Counted from the first letter of the stretch, positions 1 to 11,133 are shown. The stretch is DNA of 64,000 bases from Proteobacteria bacterium ST_bin12 (GCA_002083635.1 MSXP01000005.1:62001-126000); one strand, 5' to 3'. Notes: generated by a model from the letters alone, not told the origin. Numbers and translations are program-made.

Positions 1-118
1 TAGCAACTTCTGCTTCTGTCGCGATTGGTTCTTCTGCCGCGTACAGCATTTCTACATTCATCAGCAACAGAATGCTTAACACAACTGTGCTTATTGTTTT
101 GTAATGGTGCTGACGCAT
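1..118 (-). CDS. Probable TpsB (FhaC/ShlB-type) transporter, N-terminus only
   Basis: Only the first 39 codons lie in the window; the gene runs off the left edge. The start MRQHHYKTIS is followed by a hydrophobic stretch (about residues 9-26) ending in YAA, which reads as a signal peptide, and then by an acidic stretch. An AGGA ribosome site sits about nine bases upstream of the ATG. The gene follows the giant TPS adhesin on the same strand, where the cognate outer-membrane POTRA/beta-barrel transporter is usually encoded, and that is the basis of the call. No POTRA or barrel sequence is visible, so another exported protein cannot be excluded. Confidence 0.5.
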   Translation of the reverse strand, partial: MRQHHYKTISTVVLSILLLMNVEMLYAAEEPIATEAEVA

Positions 119-229
119 GAAAAAGAAATCCTAAGACTATCAGTGCAGAACCACCGCTTTTTCTGCACCCTAAAATTAAGGCTTGATAGTAATAGGACTA
201 TGTGACGATAAAATTACAAATAACTACAG

Positions 230-285
230 TTGTTACAATTTTGCCTACTTGTTACAAATGACTTTAGTTTGTTACAAGTAGGCAA
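230..285. promoter_or_regulatory. Hairpin and triple TTGTTACAA repeat between tpsA and tpsB
   Basis: TTGCCTACTTGT (241-252) pairs with ACAAGTAGGCAA (274-285); five further pairs form beyond one T-T mismatch, closing a 9-base loop. The hairpin starts seven bases after the adhesin stop codon. The near-palindrome TTGTTACAA occurs at 230, 249 and 269, about two helical turns apart. The adhesin strand lacks a strong U-tract after the stem, so this may be a processing site, attenuator or operator array rather than a full terminator. Confidence 0.5.
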
Positions 286-291
286 AAATAA

Positions 292-3200
292 TTAAGGCTG
301 ACAATCTCTTTTAACTTTGTCGTCTGGTGCACAAGGCTTAAGCTTAGGATTGGTCGGCGCTAATTCATCGCCTAACGAAATCACCTCAACCGTAATTAAC
401 GAAGGTAGCGCAGCAAGTTTGTTGCCATCCGTTTTTGCAGATTCTGCTATCTCACTGCCTTGTTTGTTTTGTGCCGTTGGGTCACTAGAAGCGGGTGCAG
501 TTAATCCAGCAGCACCTGTGCTTGCTACTGGTAAACCCGTTGAAGTACCGCCTACTTTAATATTATCTGCACCAATAATGACACGTGCACCTAAATCAAT
601 ATCGCCTGCAGAACGAATACCAGCCTCGCCTGCATTAATTTCGCCATAAGGCGCAAACAAACTGGCTCTACCAGGCACACCGCCCGTTGAGGTTAATGCA
701 GCGATACCACTACCTGTTACCGCGCCAGAAAAGTCAAAGGTTACTTGGCCATTTTGAATAGTAATTAAAGGTGGTGGTGTGCTTGATGCTGTTTTTGCGC
801 CACGGCCCGCATCAATACTGCCTAAGGCAGAATACAAGAGCAAATCGCTGCCGCCTAATGTAAATACACGCGACTGATTCACTAAAAAGTCATCCCGCAC
901 GAAGCCTAGCAAATCGCCACCACGCAAGGTGACAATACCTAGCTCGCTATCTGGTTTGGCAATGTCACTTGCCACTGCCAAGCCCGCATTTATTAATCCA
1001 CCTGGTACTAAAATCTCAATAGCGCCGCCACTTTCACTTCTAATTTGACTATAAAAAAGGCTTAAGTCGCCAGGGTTGCTAACTTCTTCATTACCAATAC
1101 TTTCAAACCCGTTCATGATTGAGCCAGTGCTTGCCAATAACGATTGTGTCGTTTCTGGCTGTGCAAAGGTTGGGAACATTGTCAAAATGGCACGTTGTGA
1201 GCGTGAATAATCGCCAAATGAACTATTGTTTACATCCAGCGCATCACGTCCACCCGCTCTTAATTCTGCAAAGTAAACACTATTAATAAAGCCTGTTTGC
1301 GATTCTTTATCTAGCTGTCTAAATGCAGTTAATGCTTGAGCGCCGTCAATACTGCTATCGCCCGTACGCGTGCGTATTAATTGCGTTAGTTGCGGCAGAT
1401 AAATAATAGAGTAAATAGATGATGGATCAACGTAGGTATTTAAAATACCTTCAAAATCAGCAACCGCCGCTGCACCCGCTTGCACAAACAAATCTGCACC
1501 TTGCGCAGGCAAGAAAGGGTTATATAAATTGCCCAGCGAGCGAATACCATCTGAAGTACCTAAATCAATATCTTTATTTGCAGTTACATGCAATCGGCCA
1601 GGGCCAGTGACCTGAATACCACCATCTGAAATTTGCAGTGTGCCGCCACTCTGGCCTGCGTCGTTATAATAAATATTATTACCCGCTTCAATAACAGAAA
1701 TATCGGTTGGGCGAATATTTTGCAAAATCACGTTAGCATCAACCACATCATTACCCGCGCTAATGATGGTTGCTTTTGGCGAAATAAGCGGCGCTGCAAT
1801 AGTGAATGTGCTCGCTCCACTTGCATCTATTTGTACGTTATTAAATGCAATATCATTTAATGCATAAATACGCACTGGCTCAGTATCGTTGGCATGCAAT
1901 AAGCCTGCGGTGTGTGCATTGGCGCCAATAAAACTACTTAATACTGGTGACGGAGTAGAGTTTCTTAAAAATGGTGTTGTTGCCACTGGCAGGCTTGCTG
2001 GGTCAACTTCAGAAATAACAAAATCACTGATGTTAATATTATTGCCAGCTAGTAATGTTGCGCCGCCTGTTGCAGACGGGTGCAGTACTACAGAACTGAT
2101 TCGAATATCACCGTTTGGCGCAAATGCACTTAAAGTAGAAGGGTAACTTTCGCCATCTGCTGATTGAACAGCAACATTGCCCGCTAACGATAATGCGTTA
2201 ATAAAGCTTTCGTCTGTGTAGCTGTAAAATCTTGCTTGTGTTGCGGCAGAAACGGTAGTTGAAGCAGCTGAAAGATTTGTCGGATTGTTTACATTGATAA
2301 TGTCTAAATTATTATTAGCTTGCAAGCGAACTTGACTATCTATTAATGATAATGAAGTGCTTAAATCGCCACCTGATTTAACATTAATCTCGCCTTTACC
2401 AGTATGCAAAAGTACCCGATTAGCAGAGCCGCTAGTGTTGATGTTGACATCTCCACCACCTAATTCAATTAAATTTTGACTATCTGGCGCTTGGTTAACA
2501 TTACCCGTTACTCTACCATTACTGGCTGCCGCAACTTGTAAATTGTTTAATTCGCCTCCAGCATTAACATTAACATCACCACCACCCAAAGTCCCTACGC
2601 CATTAGTGAATCGATTAGTAATATTAGCACCATTACCAGCGCTGTAGCGCGCAAACCATCTTGCCTGCGGATTCAATGATGATTGGTTAATTATCGACTT
2701 AGAGAACCAACTAGCTACAGATTGATTAGCAGCCGCCGTTTCTGAGCCAACAATATTTCCACCAGCGGTAATGTTCACATCACCGCCACTATCACCATAA
2801 AACTCACGCGCTTGCGAAACAGTAAGATAATTAAATTCATTTGGTCGCGTGTCATCTGGCAATCCAACTGTGTAAATGGATGCACCGCTACCTGTTGAGC
2901 CTAAATCAATATTATTACCTGCCACTGCGTTAATAAAGCCTGTTCCCGTTCTGGCGTATCGCGCACTGCCAAATACGATATCGCCTAAGCCTTGATTAAC
3001 CGTTTCAGGATTCACTGCATTATTATCAGCGCCAGCGATTAAACGATAATTCCACGTTTGTGAGCGTTGCGCTAAAATCGGAGGCAATGGTGGGGTTGTG
3101 GACGTGTTATATCCAGTAAATTGCTCATAATTTAGATTACCATTGATAATTAAATTACCATTAGCGCGCAATACTAGCTCGCCACCACTTGGAATCGTAT

Positions 3201-6200
3201 CGTCGAATGTCCAGTTATTGCTGACAGTTAAATCACTTGCACTATTTACCTGAATAATCGGATTAATAATGGGCGCTAAGCCATCTCGCGTAGGACTAAA
3301 ACCAGCTAACTGAGCGTTTACATTTGCAACGAATGAATTGGTATCATTGCGAATGATTGTTTGCTGGTCCGTGCCTAACGTTGCATAAGAATAGTCTTTT
3401 ACAGCACCAATACTAACGCGCCTTGCGCCTTTTACAGCTGCTGCTGCTTGGCTATTTACATTCACACCGTTACCTACATCAGCTGCTGTTGCTATGCCTG
3501 TTCTGGCAGCTCTAAAGTAAACATCGCCACCTACACCTTTTACAGCACCTACTTGGTCGCCCGATACATCAATTAGAGTACCTGATAGCCCGCCACCATC
3601 GGTAGCAACAGTGCTCACAATTCCAGCATCGCTAGAAAGCGTAACACTACCACCGTTACCTAAGCTACCTGCTGTGCTGTTTGTATCTGCCAAACCTTTT
3701 GCCAATAGCTGAGCGCCGCGATTGATGGTGACATCATTTTTAGCAAACAACTCAATATTGCCACCTTTATCGCCAGACGCATCAATCGTACCGTTAACCG
3801 TAATTGCGCCTTGGTCAACGTTCACTTTTACATTATTGGCGGTAATTTTATCGCTTGCGCCAATCGTAATATCGCCCTCACGCACACGGAATATTTGCTC
3901 TGCGGCAAAGTTACCAAGCGCTGCAAGCACTTGGCTAATATTGCTGATTGCTTTTGCATCAACACTTGCGGTGGCTTTTTTACCGGATTCAACTGCTTTA
4001 ATGGTACCTGCCAATCGCACATCACCATTAACTGCAGATGCGCTAAAGCGACCTGCATCGCCATTACCAGCGGCTGATACACTCACCAACGCCCCTGTTT
4101 GCACATCAATATCACCATTGGCTGATTGCAAGGCAACACTGCCTGCTGGCAAGGCAACTGTTCGGTCGTTAATCGTGAAAAGTGACCCTGTTACATCAAT
4201 ACTGGCACCATTTTCAAGGGTAACGTTATCGGTAGCTGCTGCACCTGTTGCGCTAACGGTTACTTGACCACCTTTTACAACAATCGCTGCTGCGTGCCTG
4301 TCAGTTATATTAGATGCTTGTGTGGTACCGCCAGCCAAAATAATGCGGTCACCCGATAAACTTAAACGAGTGCCTTGCGATTCTGGGCTGACTAGATTGG
4401 TTGGCTGCGCGCCAACAGAACCTTGCACTTTCAATGTACCCGCATTTAAATTACCTGCATTAATAGCGTAATCTGCACGGCTTGCAGTAGTTAAGCGTGG
4501 TGCGCTTAAGGTTAAATTATTATCTGCCAATAATTGATTTGGTGTGGCAGCTGCCGTTGGCCTTGCTGTGCTGCCTGCTGAAACGATTTCTCTGCCGGCA
4601 TTAATATCAATTTGGTCATAGCCAGCCAAGCGAACTGTGTTGTTGCCAAGACTAACTTTTTCTGCCTGAATAACTAAATTGCCAGTGCCCAGCGCTGGCA
4701 GAGAGCCATTACTTAACGCTGTTGCCGGGGCAAAAACTGCATTATTGTTATTGTTAATGGTTAAGTTTTGGGCAGTGATTGTGGCGGTTTGGCCATTATT
4801 CTGGTAGCCCGCAAGCCCTGCACTTTGCAACGTTAAATCAAAATCATCATTACCAAATGTGGCGCTACCATAAATATCAATCGTCGATTGGCTGTTTAAA
4901 TTTAAGCTACCTGCCGCCGTAAATTCTGCCAATTGCTCATCTTGTAACCATAGGCCATCTGTTACAGATTCACCGTTTACTGGTGCACCTAAACTAATAC
5001 GGCCAGATGAAAATGCCAGCGCAGCACCTTCGGCAAACTCAATATCGCCTTGTAAGTTTGTATTTCTAGATCCATCCAACAACACAGAGCCGTCTGCTAC
5101 AACAGTCGCACCTGTATCAATCATTAAATCACCTCTGTCTGCGTTAACGTTGGTGCGGGTTAACGTTGCAGCTGCACCACCCGAAACACGTATTAAGGCG
5201 CCATCACCATCTAAAACGCCTGCACTATTTGCTACGTTGCCAATAGTGATATTTCTAGCTGCAGCACCAGTACCACGGCCAGTTAAAGTAGCACCATTAT
5301 CTAATCTAACTGCATCTGTGGCAGCTAAAATCACTTCTGGTCCAGTTACATTGGCGTTGCCGTTTAAGCGTACTTCACCTGATACCACATCAACGTTACC
5401 TTGGCTGCGGGTTCCACCCAGTAATAAACTCGCGGCATTAAAATTGGCTAATGTTGTTTCATCAATCGCTAGGTAATTAATACCATTTAAATCGACTTGC
5501 CCCGTTTGCTCTCCTGCGCCTACCACCAATAAATTCGGCGCAGCAATATCGACCTCTGCACCTGAGCCTGTTTGTTGAGTGATAGCAGTTAATGTACCTC
5601 GCAATACCAGGCTTTCAGTCGCGGCAATGGATAAGCGGCCTGCATCAACTGTACGTTGCGATTGTGTGTTACCGCTAAAAAAAGCGCTGGCCGTAGTGGT
5701 ATTGTATTGCGCTAAGCGATACGCATCGGCACCTGATCGCACTACAAAACCTGCTGTACGCGCTGTTTGTGTGTAGCCGTTGCTGGTGTAAGCAGCTAGG
5801 TGACCAGAAACTAGAGTGCTACCGTTAACCAAAGTTGATGTTAAACCAGCGGTTCTATCTTGTGCGCCCGATACCGCTGAAACCAAGACAGCGCCTGGCA
5901 ATAATGCATAACGCGCTGGTAATAATGTGTAGTAACCCGCTGCAACACCTGGCGCGCCAGAAATATACACCGCATCACCCGCCTTAATATTGCTGCCTTG
6001 CCAATATTGCGGGTCAAAACTGGCAAACGTTTGATTGTTATTGGGCAAAATCACCCATGTGTTGGTGGCATTTTGGCCAAATGCCTGCTGATTAGCGTCG
6101 GCCGCTAATACATCGCTGCTACCACCCAAACCAGGCACCCATTCGTATGCAAATAAATCACCGCCACCACTAATGTCAATCACGCTATCTGCGTTTTGAT

Positions 6201-9200
6201 TCACATTTGGCGCGTTAAGGCTTACAACACGCTCTGGCGCTGAATTTAATACTAAATTTGCAGGGCCAAAATTATATAAATAATCTAAGCCATCTTGCTG
6301 CGTAAAACCAAACGGAATTAACGCATTTTGTGCCGAAACTGAGGTAAAGCTACCCGCATTTAAATTCAATGTCTCACTGGCATTTAAAGCAATAGTGCCA
6401 AAAGGTGCTAACAATACGCCATTTTGGTTAATAGTTTCAGCATTAATATTTAACGTGCCGCCTGCAGATAACACTGCATCATAGCCACCTGTTGGGTTAA
6501 TTTTATTAATAGTAACCGTACTACCAGCACCGTTTACGGTAATCGTGTAATCAGTCAGCGTAGTTGGATAAATTTGGCGCGCATTTAATTCAAGCGCACC
6601 ATTAGTTAACAATGTGCCTGTTGGTGGTTGCCTGAATGCGTTTGTGGGTATATTGGGGTTACTAAAGCCTGTTAAACGAATATCGCCTTGACTATTAATG
6701 CTTGTGTTATTAAAACCAGACAACGCAAATGAGCCTCTTAGCTCGGCTAGCCGCGCATTTACCGTAAACTGTGCATTACCTGCAACTGCTGCAGGGGCTA
6801 GGTACTCGCTAGTGGGCCGAATTGCACTTTCAACTTCACCTCGATTGTCAAGTATATTACTTTCTACGTTACCAATTACTACGTTGGGTGCAGTTAATGT
6901 AACGGCGGAATCTGGCGTTGCTTCTATGATTCGCGCATTTAAGTTAATACTGCGTGATGCTGTTAAATTAACATCGCCTGTAAAACGCACACCATATTCT
7001 GATTCTAGCCCAACATCACTAAAACCACCGGCTATGATTTTATCAGCCGACACTCTGGCTAAGCCGCTGGCTGCTGGCTGTACTGCATCGCCTACTTGCA
7101 GGGTATTTGGCACAAAATTACCCGATTGCGCCACATCAACATACCATAATTGGCCAGGCGCATTACCAGGGTTTCCCGTACCATTAATATCTTCCACACT
7201 ACCAGGGTAAGGCGAAGAAATTAAGCCTATGCCTGTTGTAGCACCACGGGTTAATCGCACATTCAAACTACCTGCTAAACCGCCAGGCGAGCTTGCGTCA
7301 AAGGTAGAGTCAAGCAAAATACCCTCGCGCGCACTAACTGAAACTTCACCGCCGTTACTATTTATTCTGGTTGGGGTAATACTATTGGTATTACGAACAT
7401 CCAATATTGCAGAAGTACCTGCTACTTTAATTTCCGATCCCGCTTTTGCAACTACAAAGCCTTTTTTGGCATCGATTGTTACGTGGCCAGCGTCATACAC
7501 GGTACCGATGCGCTGATTAACATTGCTAGGGGTTAATACAGTATGTCCACTGGCACTTAATACAGCGTTTTCGCCCAGCCAAATGGCTTGCGCTGCATTG
7601 TATCCATTATCGTCACTTCTACTTGGTTGGCCATTCATGGTTAAATTAATATCACCACCCAACGCTTCTAGTGTGCCATCTACAACAATTTGATTGTCCC
7701 AAGCTGAAAGTGAAATAGTTGGCACTAACTCGCCACCCGTTACCGACTCTCTTGCGCCATTTGAATCTACTTTAATATTTGCATTAGCCTCAACAATAAT
7801 ACTACCTCTTGAAACGCCGCTTGCTAAAAAGGCATCTGACACCGTACTGCCTAGTGCAGATTGTGTCGCCAAACTAAGGCTGGTTGAAGCACGATTGAAT
7901 GTTGGTAAAAGCGTTGGCGTTGCAAAATCATGGACGCGCGCGCCAGTTCTTTGTAATTGATAATTTCTACCTAACTCGTAATTTTTAGCGACAACACTGA
8001 CATCAGTATTGCTGCGCACAATCACACCGTCGCGGCCTGTTAGATTAAAGCTGGCAAAACCACTATTTTGAAAAAATTCTGGTGTTGCTAAAAACTCACG
8101 TGCATCGCCAAAACCACTATTGCCTATGGTGATAAAGGGCGCGGTAATAGATAAATCACCACCGTTACCCAGTGCAAAACCACGTAGTTCACCATTTAAT
8201 TTTGGCGCAACATAAGTAAATGGATTGGCAGACGTGCCCTGATTAACCTGCGTGGCAATACTAATGCTGCCTGCATTACCATTATCAAGCTCAGCTCTGT
8301 TACGCACATTATGTAAATAGCCGCCACCAGAAACATCCACCAAACTACCTGTGCCCAACGTTACTTCATCGGTAGAGCTAATACTGACAGTGCCACCATG
8401 CTCTTGAATACGACCTGTTTGTAATGCGCCATTGGTATCATTTATCCAATTACCAGAAACGTCTAACTTAACGCCATCAGCAACGGTAATATTGGTATCT
8501 GGTGAGCCATTAACTCCCTCTATAAACTCTGTGGTTAATGCAATATCACCGCTGCGCGAAACGATATTTTTATTTACTTGAATTTCACGCCCAGTAATTG
8601 CAATTTTTGCACCGTTCACCAAGTTAACTGCACTATTCACTTGCACACTGCCACCAGTGGTAATAGCAATATCTTCAAAACCACTGCGGCTTAACATGCC
8701 TGCATCAATTTCAACCGCGCTTGCGCGGTTTGCTGGCAACACAGAATCGGCGGCAAAACTGCTAGCTAACGCAACTGTATTACCAATATTAATGTTCTGC
8801 GCTGGCGTATCTGTAGTCGGCAAGATTAAGTTAATCGATAATTGCGCCATTATATTGTCTGATTGGCGTTGTCTTTCACCGTAAATTCCACCGCCTAATA
8901 ATTGTCCGTCTAATGCAATAGTTGAAGCCTCGATCTGTAAAGCCACAGCTTGTGTTTGGCCTTCTTCTGCGTTTAATACTCTGCGGTTTACTAATCTGCT
9001 ACCTCTGCCTTCGGTGTAGCCTGCTTCTTGCAGTTCACGCACATTGCTGTTGCCTAAAAAATTCACAAATAGTGTATCTGCAGGCGCATCACCTAATGCA
9101 TAACTTCTACCATCAGCTGCAACTAACCATGATTCCCTGCTCAAGCCCGCATTAAAGCGTAACGAGCCACCAGAAACATCCACTTTAGAACCTGCGCGTT

Positions 9201-11133
9201 GAATAAAATCGCCTTCAGATCGTAATCTAACTGCGCCACCATCAGCTAATTTTTCACCAACTGCTCGCGGCACTTGGCGTACAAAACCTGCTAAGTTAGC
9301 TACGCGCGAATCTGGCGTATTGCGAATATCAAACATCACAAATTGTCGATTTAAAAATTCACCCCTGTTAATTGGGTCATCGTTCAAATCGGTTTGAGTT
9401 AATAAAGCTTCTACAAAATTGCGGCCTAAATCTACCTCTACATTTTTTAAACCTGCTGCATCCACCAGCGTATCTTTACCTAAATAAAGACGCGATTGGT
9501 TGGCAGGGTTAGTACTACCAATACCTTGACCAAACAACTGCCCTGATTGTGCTGTAATGTTGATAAAGCCGCCAGGCACCACAATCTTAGCGTTATCGTT
9601 AACAGTCACCTGACTGCCAATTGCTTCTAGTACAGGCGGATTAAACACTTGATCATCAGTAATGGTTGTACCTGTTACATTGACTGCTGATAACATTTTT
9701 TGGTAATAAGTTTTTTCACCTGCCCTTATTTGATTTTGCGTTAATGTTGGCTCGCCGATTTGTGGTACTGAAAATAATTCATTTACTTTATAAACCGCTG
9801 CTTTATCTTCAGCCAAAATAGTAGTCACGCTATTTTCACCAAAGCTTAATTCCCCGTTGCGGTTACCAGTAATTAAAGTATTAGTAACGGCTTCGTTATT
9901 AGCGTTTAAACGATTGCTAATCTGTGTTGTTGCACCATTCACACGGTCGCTTGCTAAATCATTTGAATAAACAATCTCATTAGAGTTTACCGCTCTGGTA
10001 TCTCTTGCTAATAAACGTATAGAGCCTTTTTGGGTGGCTGATGAAGTCGCAGTAACGCGACCACTTTGATTAACCAAATATGACGCCATAGTAACGTTGC
10101 CGCGCTGGGCTAAAATGCGGCCAGATGTGTCATTGGTTACTTCGCCAAATATTTCAGTTGGTGGGTTTGGGTTTGTGGTGTCAATTTCGTCTGGTTTCAG
10201 TTGATAAGAATCCACCTCTACCAAAACGCCTGCCAAAGCTTTAAGCGCAGAGTCATCTGCATAATCATATGAGCCTGCCGCCACTTCATTAAGCTCTGGC
10301 GCATAAGATAAATATACTTTTTCGCCAGCTGCCAATGCTACTTGGCCGCCGTTAGTTTCAATACTGCCTTGGTTAATTACTTTTGGGGCAAACAATAAAA
10401 CTGAGCTACCTAACGCGGCTTTAATCTGCGCATCTGGCTCTACTTGCACTAATACGGTTCGAAAGCCATTCGCATCACCACCCCAATTATAAGCAGCTAG
10501 ACCAGTGTCTAAAAATGCCTGTCTTAAATGGCCTTGCTCACTTAAAAAATCGGTATCTTGCAAATCTAATGCAGAGGCTACCAAGCCATTCACATTTACG
10601 CGTGCACCGTTGGCAAATAAAATGCCATTTTGGTTAATCAAATAAACACTGCCATTTGGTGAATTAAGCGCGCCTTGAATCACACTTCTATCGCCATTAA
10701 TACGGACCAAAGTAGCCGAACCCGCACCGCCTAAATGATTAAAGTTAACTGTTGCAGCAGAGCCAATATTGAAATTAGGTCCTGTCAAAATACCTTTTTG
10801 CGTAATCTGATTAATATTCAGCAACCCATTTGATCCAGCAGGCAATTGGCCTGCGGTCAATGGCGCACCGCCGTTACCAACATAACTACCGCTTGTTATG
10901 TTCAAGCCAGTTGGTATTGTTAATGCATCTGCAAATGAAACCTTTACCGAGCCGACAAAACTCATCCCAAGAATTAAAATAGTTAAGCTGATTTTTTTAG
11001 ATTTTTTATGCGCTTTTTTGATGGCCTTGCTAGCACCATTTTTACCAGATTGATGCCCACGAACATGCTCACCTACCGCCATCCATATACCGCGAGATGT
11101 GTTGTAAACAAGACGATAAATTCCAATATTCAT
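292..11133 (-). CDS. Giant filamentous-haemagglutinin family TPS adhesin (TpsA)
   Basis: A 3613-residue secreted exoprotein of the two-partner secretion pathway. Residues 1-70 form an extended signal peptide (ESPR): MNIGIYRLVYN, RGIWMAVGE, a basic linker, a hydrophobic core near 49-66 and cleavage around SFADA. The TPS secretion domain follows (about 75-200), with the typical NSPNGSVYLINQNGILF signature. The rest is a long series of degenerate G/N/V/T-rich repeats typical of a right-handed beta-helix. The C-terminus contains LFAPYGEINAGEAGIRSAGDI, the hallmark of the large haemagglutinins carrying DUF3739. An RGD tripeptide lies at about residues 2000-2002. Cysteine is nearly absent until the last residues (KPCAPDDKVKRDCQP). 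AAGGA sits nine bases before the ATG. Likely a surface adhesin or biofilm matrix protein; the ligand is unknown. Confidence 0.9.
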   Translation of the reverse strand: MNIGIYRLVYNTSRGIWMAVGEHVRGHQSGKNGASKAIKKAHKKSKKISLTILILGMSFVGSVKVSFADALTIPTGLNITSGSYVGNGGAPLTAGQLPAGSNGLLNINQITQKGILTGPNFNIGSAATVNFNHLGGAGSATLVRINGDRSVIQGALNSPNGSVYLINQNGILFANGARVNVNGLVASALDLQDTDFLSEQGHLRQAFLDTGLAAYNWGGDANGFRTVLVQVEPDAQIKAALGSSVLLFAPKVINQGSIETNGGQVALAAGEKVYLSYAPELNEVAAGSYDYADDSALKALAGVLVEVDSYQLKPDEIDTTNPNPPTEIFGEVTNDTSGRILAQRGNVTMASYLVNQSGRVTATSSATQKGSIRLLARDTRAVNSNEIVYSNDLASDRVNGATTQISNRLNANNEAVTNTLITGNRNGELSFGENSVTTILAEDKAAVYKVNELFSVPQIGEPTLTQNQIRAGEKTYYQKMLSAVNVTGTTITDDQVFNPPVLEAIGSQVTVNDNAKIVVPGGFINITAQSGQLFGQGIGSTNPANQSRLYLGKDTLVDAAGLKNVEVDLGRNFVEALLTQTDLNDDPINRGEFLNRQFVMFDIRNTPDSRVANLAGFVRQVPRAVGEKLADGGAVRLRSEGDFIQRAGSKVDVSGGSLRFNAGLSRESWLVAADGRSYALGDAPADTLFVNFLGNSNVRELQEAGYTEGRGSRLVNRRVLNAEEGQTQAVALQIEASTIALDGQLLGGGIYGERQRQSDNIMAQLSINLILPTTDTPAQNINIGNTVALASSFAADSVLPANRASAVEIDAGMLSRSGFEDIAITTGGSVQVNSAVNLVNGAKIAITGREIQVNKNIVSRSGDIALTTEFIEGVNGSPDTNITVADGVKLDVSGNWINDTNGALQTGRIQEHGGTVSISSTDEVTLGTGSLVDVSGGGYLHNVRNRAELDNGNAGSISIATQVNQGTSANPFTYVAPKLNGELRGFALGNGGDLSITAPFITIGNSGFGDAREFLATPEFFQNSGFASFNLTGRDGVIVRSNTDVSVVAKNYELGRNYQLQRTGARVHDFATPTLLPTFNRASTSLSLATQSALGSTVSDAFLASGVSRGSIIVEANANIKVDSNGARESVTGGELVPTISLSAWDNQIVVDGTLEALGGDINLTMNGQPSRSDDNGYNAAQAIWLGENAVLSASGHTVLTPSNVNQRIGTVYDAGHVTIDAKKGFVVAKAGSEIKVAGTSAILDVRNTNSITPTRINSNGGEVSVSAREGILLDSTFDASSPGGLAGSLNVRLTRGATTGIGLISSPYPGSVEDINGTGNPGNAPGQLWYVDVAQSGNFVPNTLQVGDAVQPAASGLARVSADKIIAGGFSDVGLESEYGVRFTGDVNLTASRSINLNARIIEATPDSAVTLTAPNVVIGNVESNILDNRGEVESAIRPTSEYLAPAAVAGNAQFTVNARLAELRGSFALSGFNNTSINSQGDIRLTGFSNPNIPTNAFRQPPTGTLLTNGALELNARQIYPTTLTDYTITVNGAGSTVTINKINPTGGYDAVLSAGGTLNINAETINQNGVLLAPFGTIALNASETLNLNAGSFTSVSAQNALIPFGFTQQDGLDYLYNFGPANLVLNSAPERVVSLNAPNVNQNADSVIDISGGGDLFAYEWVPGLGGSSDVLAADANQQAFGQNATNTWVILPNNNQTFASFDPQYWQGSNIKAGDAVYISGAPGVAAGYYTLLPARYALLPGAVLVSAVSGAQDRTAGLTSTLVNGSTLVSGHLAAYTSNGYTQTARTAGFVVRSGADAYRLAQYNTTTASAFFSGNTQSQRTVDAGRLSIAATESLVLRGTLTAITQQTGSGAEVDIAAPNLLVVGAGEQTGQVDLNGINYLAIDETTLANFNAASLLLGGTRSQGNVDVVSGEVRLNGNANVTGPEVILAATDAVRLDNGATLTGRGTGAAARNITIGNVANSAGVLDGDGALIRVSGGAAATLTRTNVNADRGDLMIDTGATVVADGSVLLDGSRNTNLQGDIEFAEGAALAFSSGRISLGAPVNGESVTDGLWLQDEQLAEFTAAGSLNLNSQSTIDIYGSATFGNDDFDLTLQSAGLAGYQNNGQTATITAQNLTINNNNNAVFAPATALSNGSLPALGTGNLVIQAEKVSLGNNTVRLAGYDQIDINAGREIVSAGSTARPTAAATPNQLLADNNLTLSAPRLTTASRADYAINAGNLNAGTLKVQGSVGAQPTNLVSPESQGTRLSLSGDRIILAGGTTQASNITDRHAAAIVVKGGQVTVSATGAAATDNVTLENGASIDVTGSLFTINDRTVALPAGSVALQSANGDIDVQTGALVSVSAAGNGDAGRFSASAVNGDVRLAGTIKAVESGKKATASVDAKAISNISQVLAALGNFAAEQIFRVREGDITIGASDKITANNVKVNVDQGAITVNGTIDASGDKGGNIELFAKNDVTINRGAQLLAKGLADTNSTAGSLGNGGSVTLSSDAGIVSTVATDGGGLSGTLIDVSGDQVGAVKGVGGDVYFRAARTGIATAADVGNGVNVNSQAAAAVKGARRVSIGAVKDYSYATLGTDQQTIIRNDTNSFVANVNAQLAGFSPTRDGLAPIINPIIQVNSASDLTVSNNWTFDDTIPSGGELVLRANGNLIINGNLNYEQFTGYNTSTTPPLPPILAQRSQTWNYRLIAGADNNAVNPETVNQGLGDIVFGSARYARTGTGFINAVAGNNIDLGSTGSGASIYTVGLPDDTRPNEFNYLTVSQAREFYGDSGGDVNITAGGNIVGSETAAANQSVASWFSKSIINQSSLNPQARWFARYSAGNGANITNRFTNGVGTLGGGDVNVNAGGELNNLQVAAASNGRVTGNVNQAPDSQNLIELGGGDVNINTSGSANRVLLHTGKGEINVKSGGDLSTSLSLIDSQVRLQANNNLDIINVNNPTNLSAASTTVSAATQARFYSYTDESFINALSLAGNVAVQSADGESYPSTLSAFAPNGDIRISSVVLHPSATGGATLLAGNNINISDFVISEVDPASLPVATTPFLRNSTPSPVLSSFIGANAHTAGLLHANDTEPVRIYALNDIAFNNVQIDASGASTFTIAAPLISPKATIISAGNDVVDANVILQNIRPTDISVIEAGNNIYYNDAGQSGGTLQISDGGIQVTGPGRLHVTANKDIDLGTSDGIRSLGNLYNPFLPAQGADLFVQAGAAAVADFEGILNTYVDPSSIYSIIYLPQLTQLIRTRTGDSSIDGAQALTAFRQLDKESQTGFINSVYFAELRAGGRDALDVNNSSFGDYSRSQRAILTMFPTFAQPETTQSLLASTGSIMNGFESIGNEEVSNPGDLSLFYSQIRSESGGAIEILVPGGLINAGLAVASDIAKPDSELGIVTLRGGDLLGFVRDDFLVNQSRVFTLGGSDLLLYSALGSIDAGRGAKTASSTPPPLITIQNGQVTFDFSGAVTGSGIAALTSTGGVPGRASLFAPYGEINAGEAGIRSAGDIDLGARVIIGADNIKVGGTSTGLPVASTGAAGLTAPASSDPTAQNKQGSEIAESAKTDGNKLAALPSLITVEVISLGDELAPTNPKLKPCAPDDKVKRDCQP

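Noticed and set aside
186..201. ATAGT-AATAGG-ACTAT in the tpsA-tpsB gap as an EpsA box
   Set aside because: The arms are two bases closer than in the perfect sites, so it does not fit the same dimer geometry.
317..10000. Numerous long plus-strand reading frames inside the adhesin gene (for example 3722-4267, 181 codons)
   Set aside because: They are antisense shadows of a repetitive gene with few stops; no ribosome sites, signal peptides or recognisable domains.
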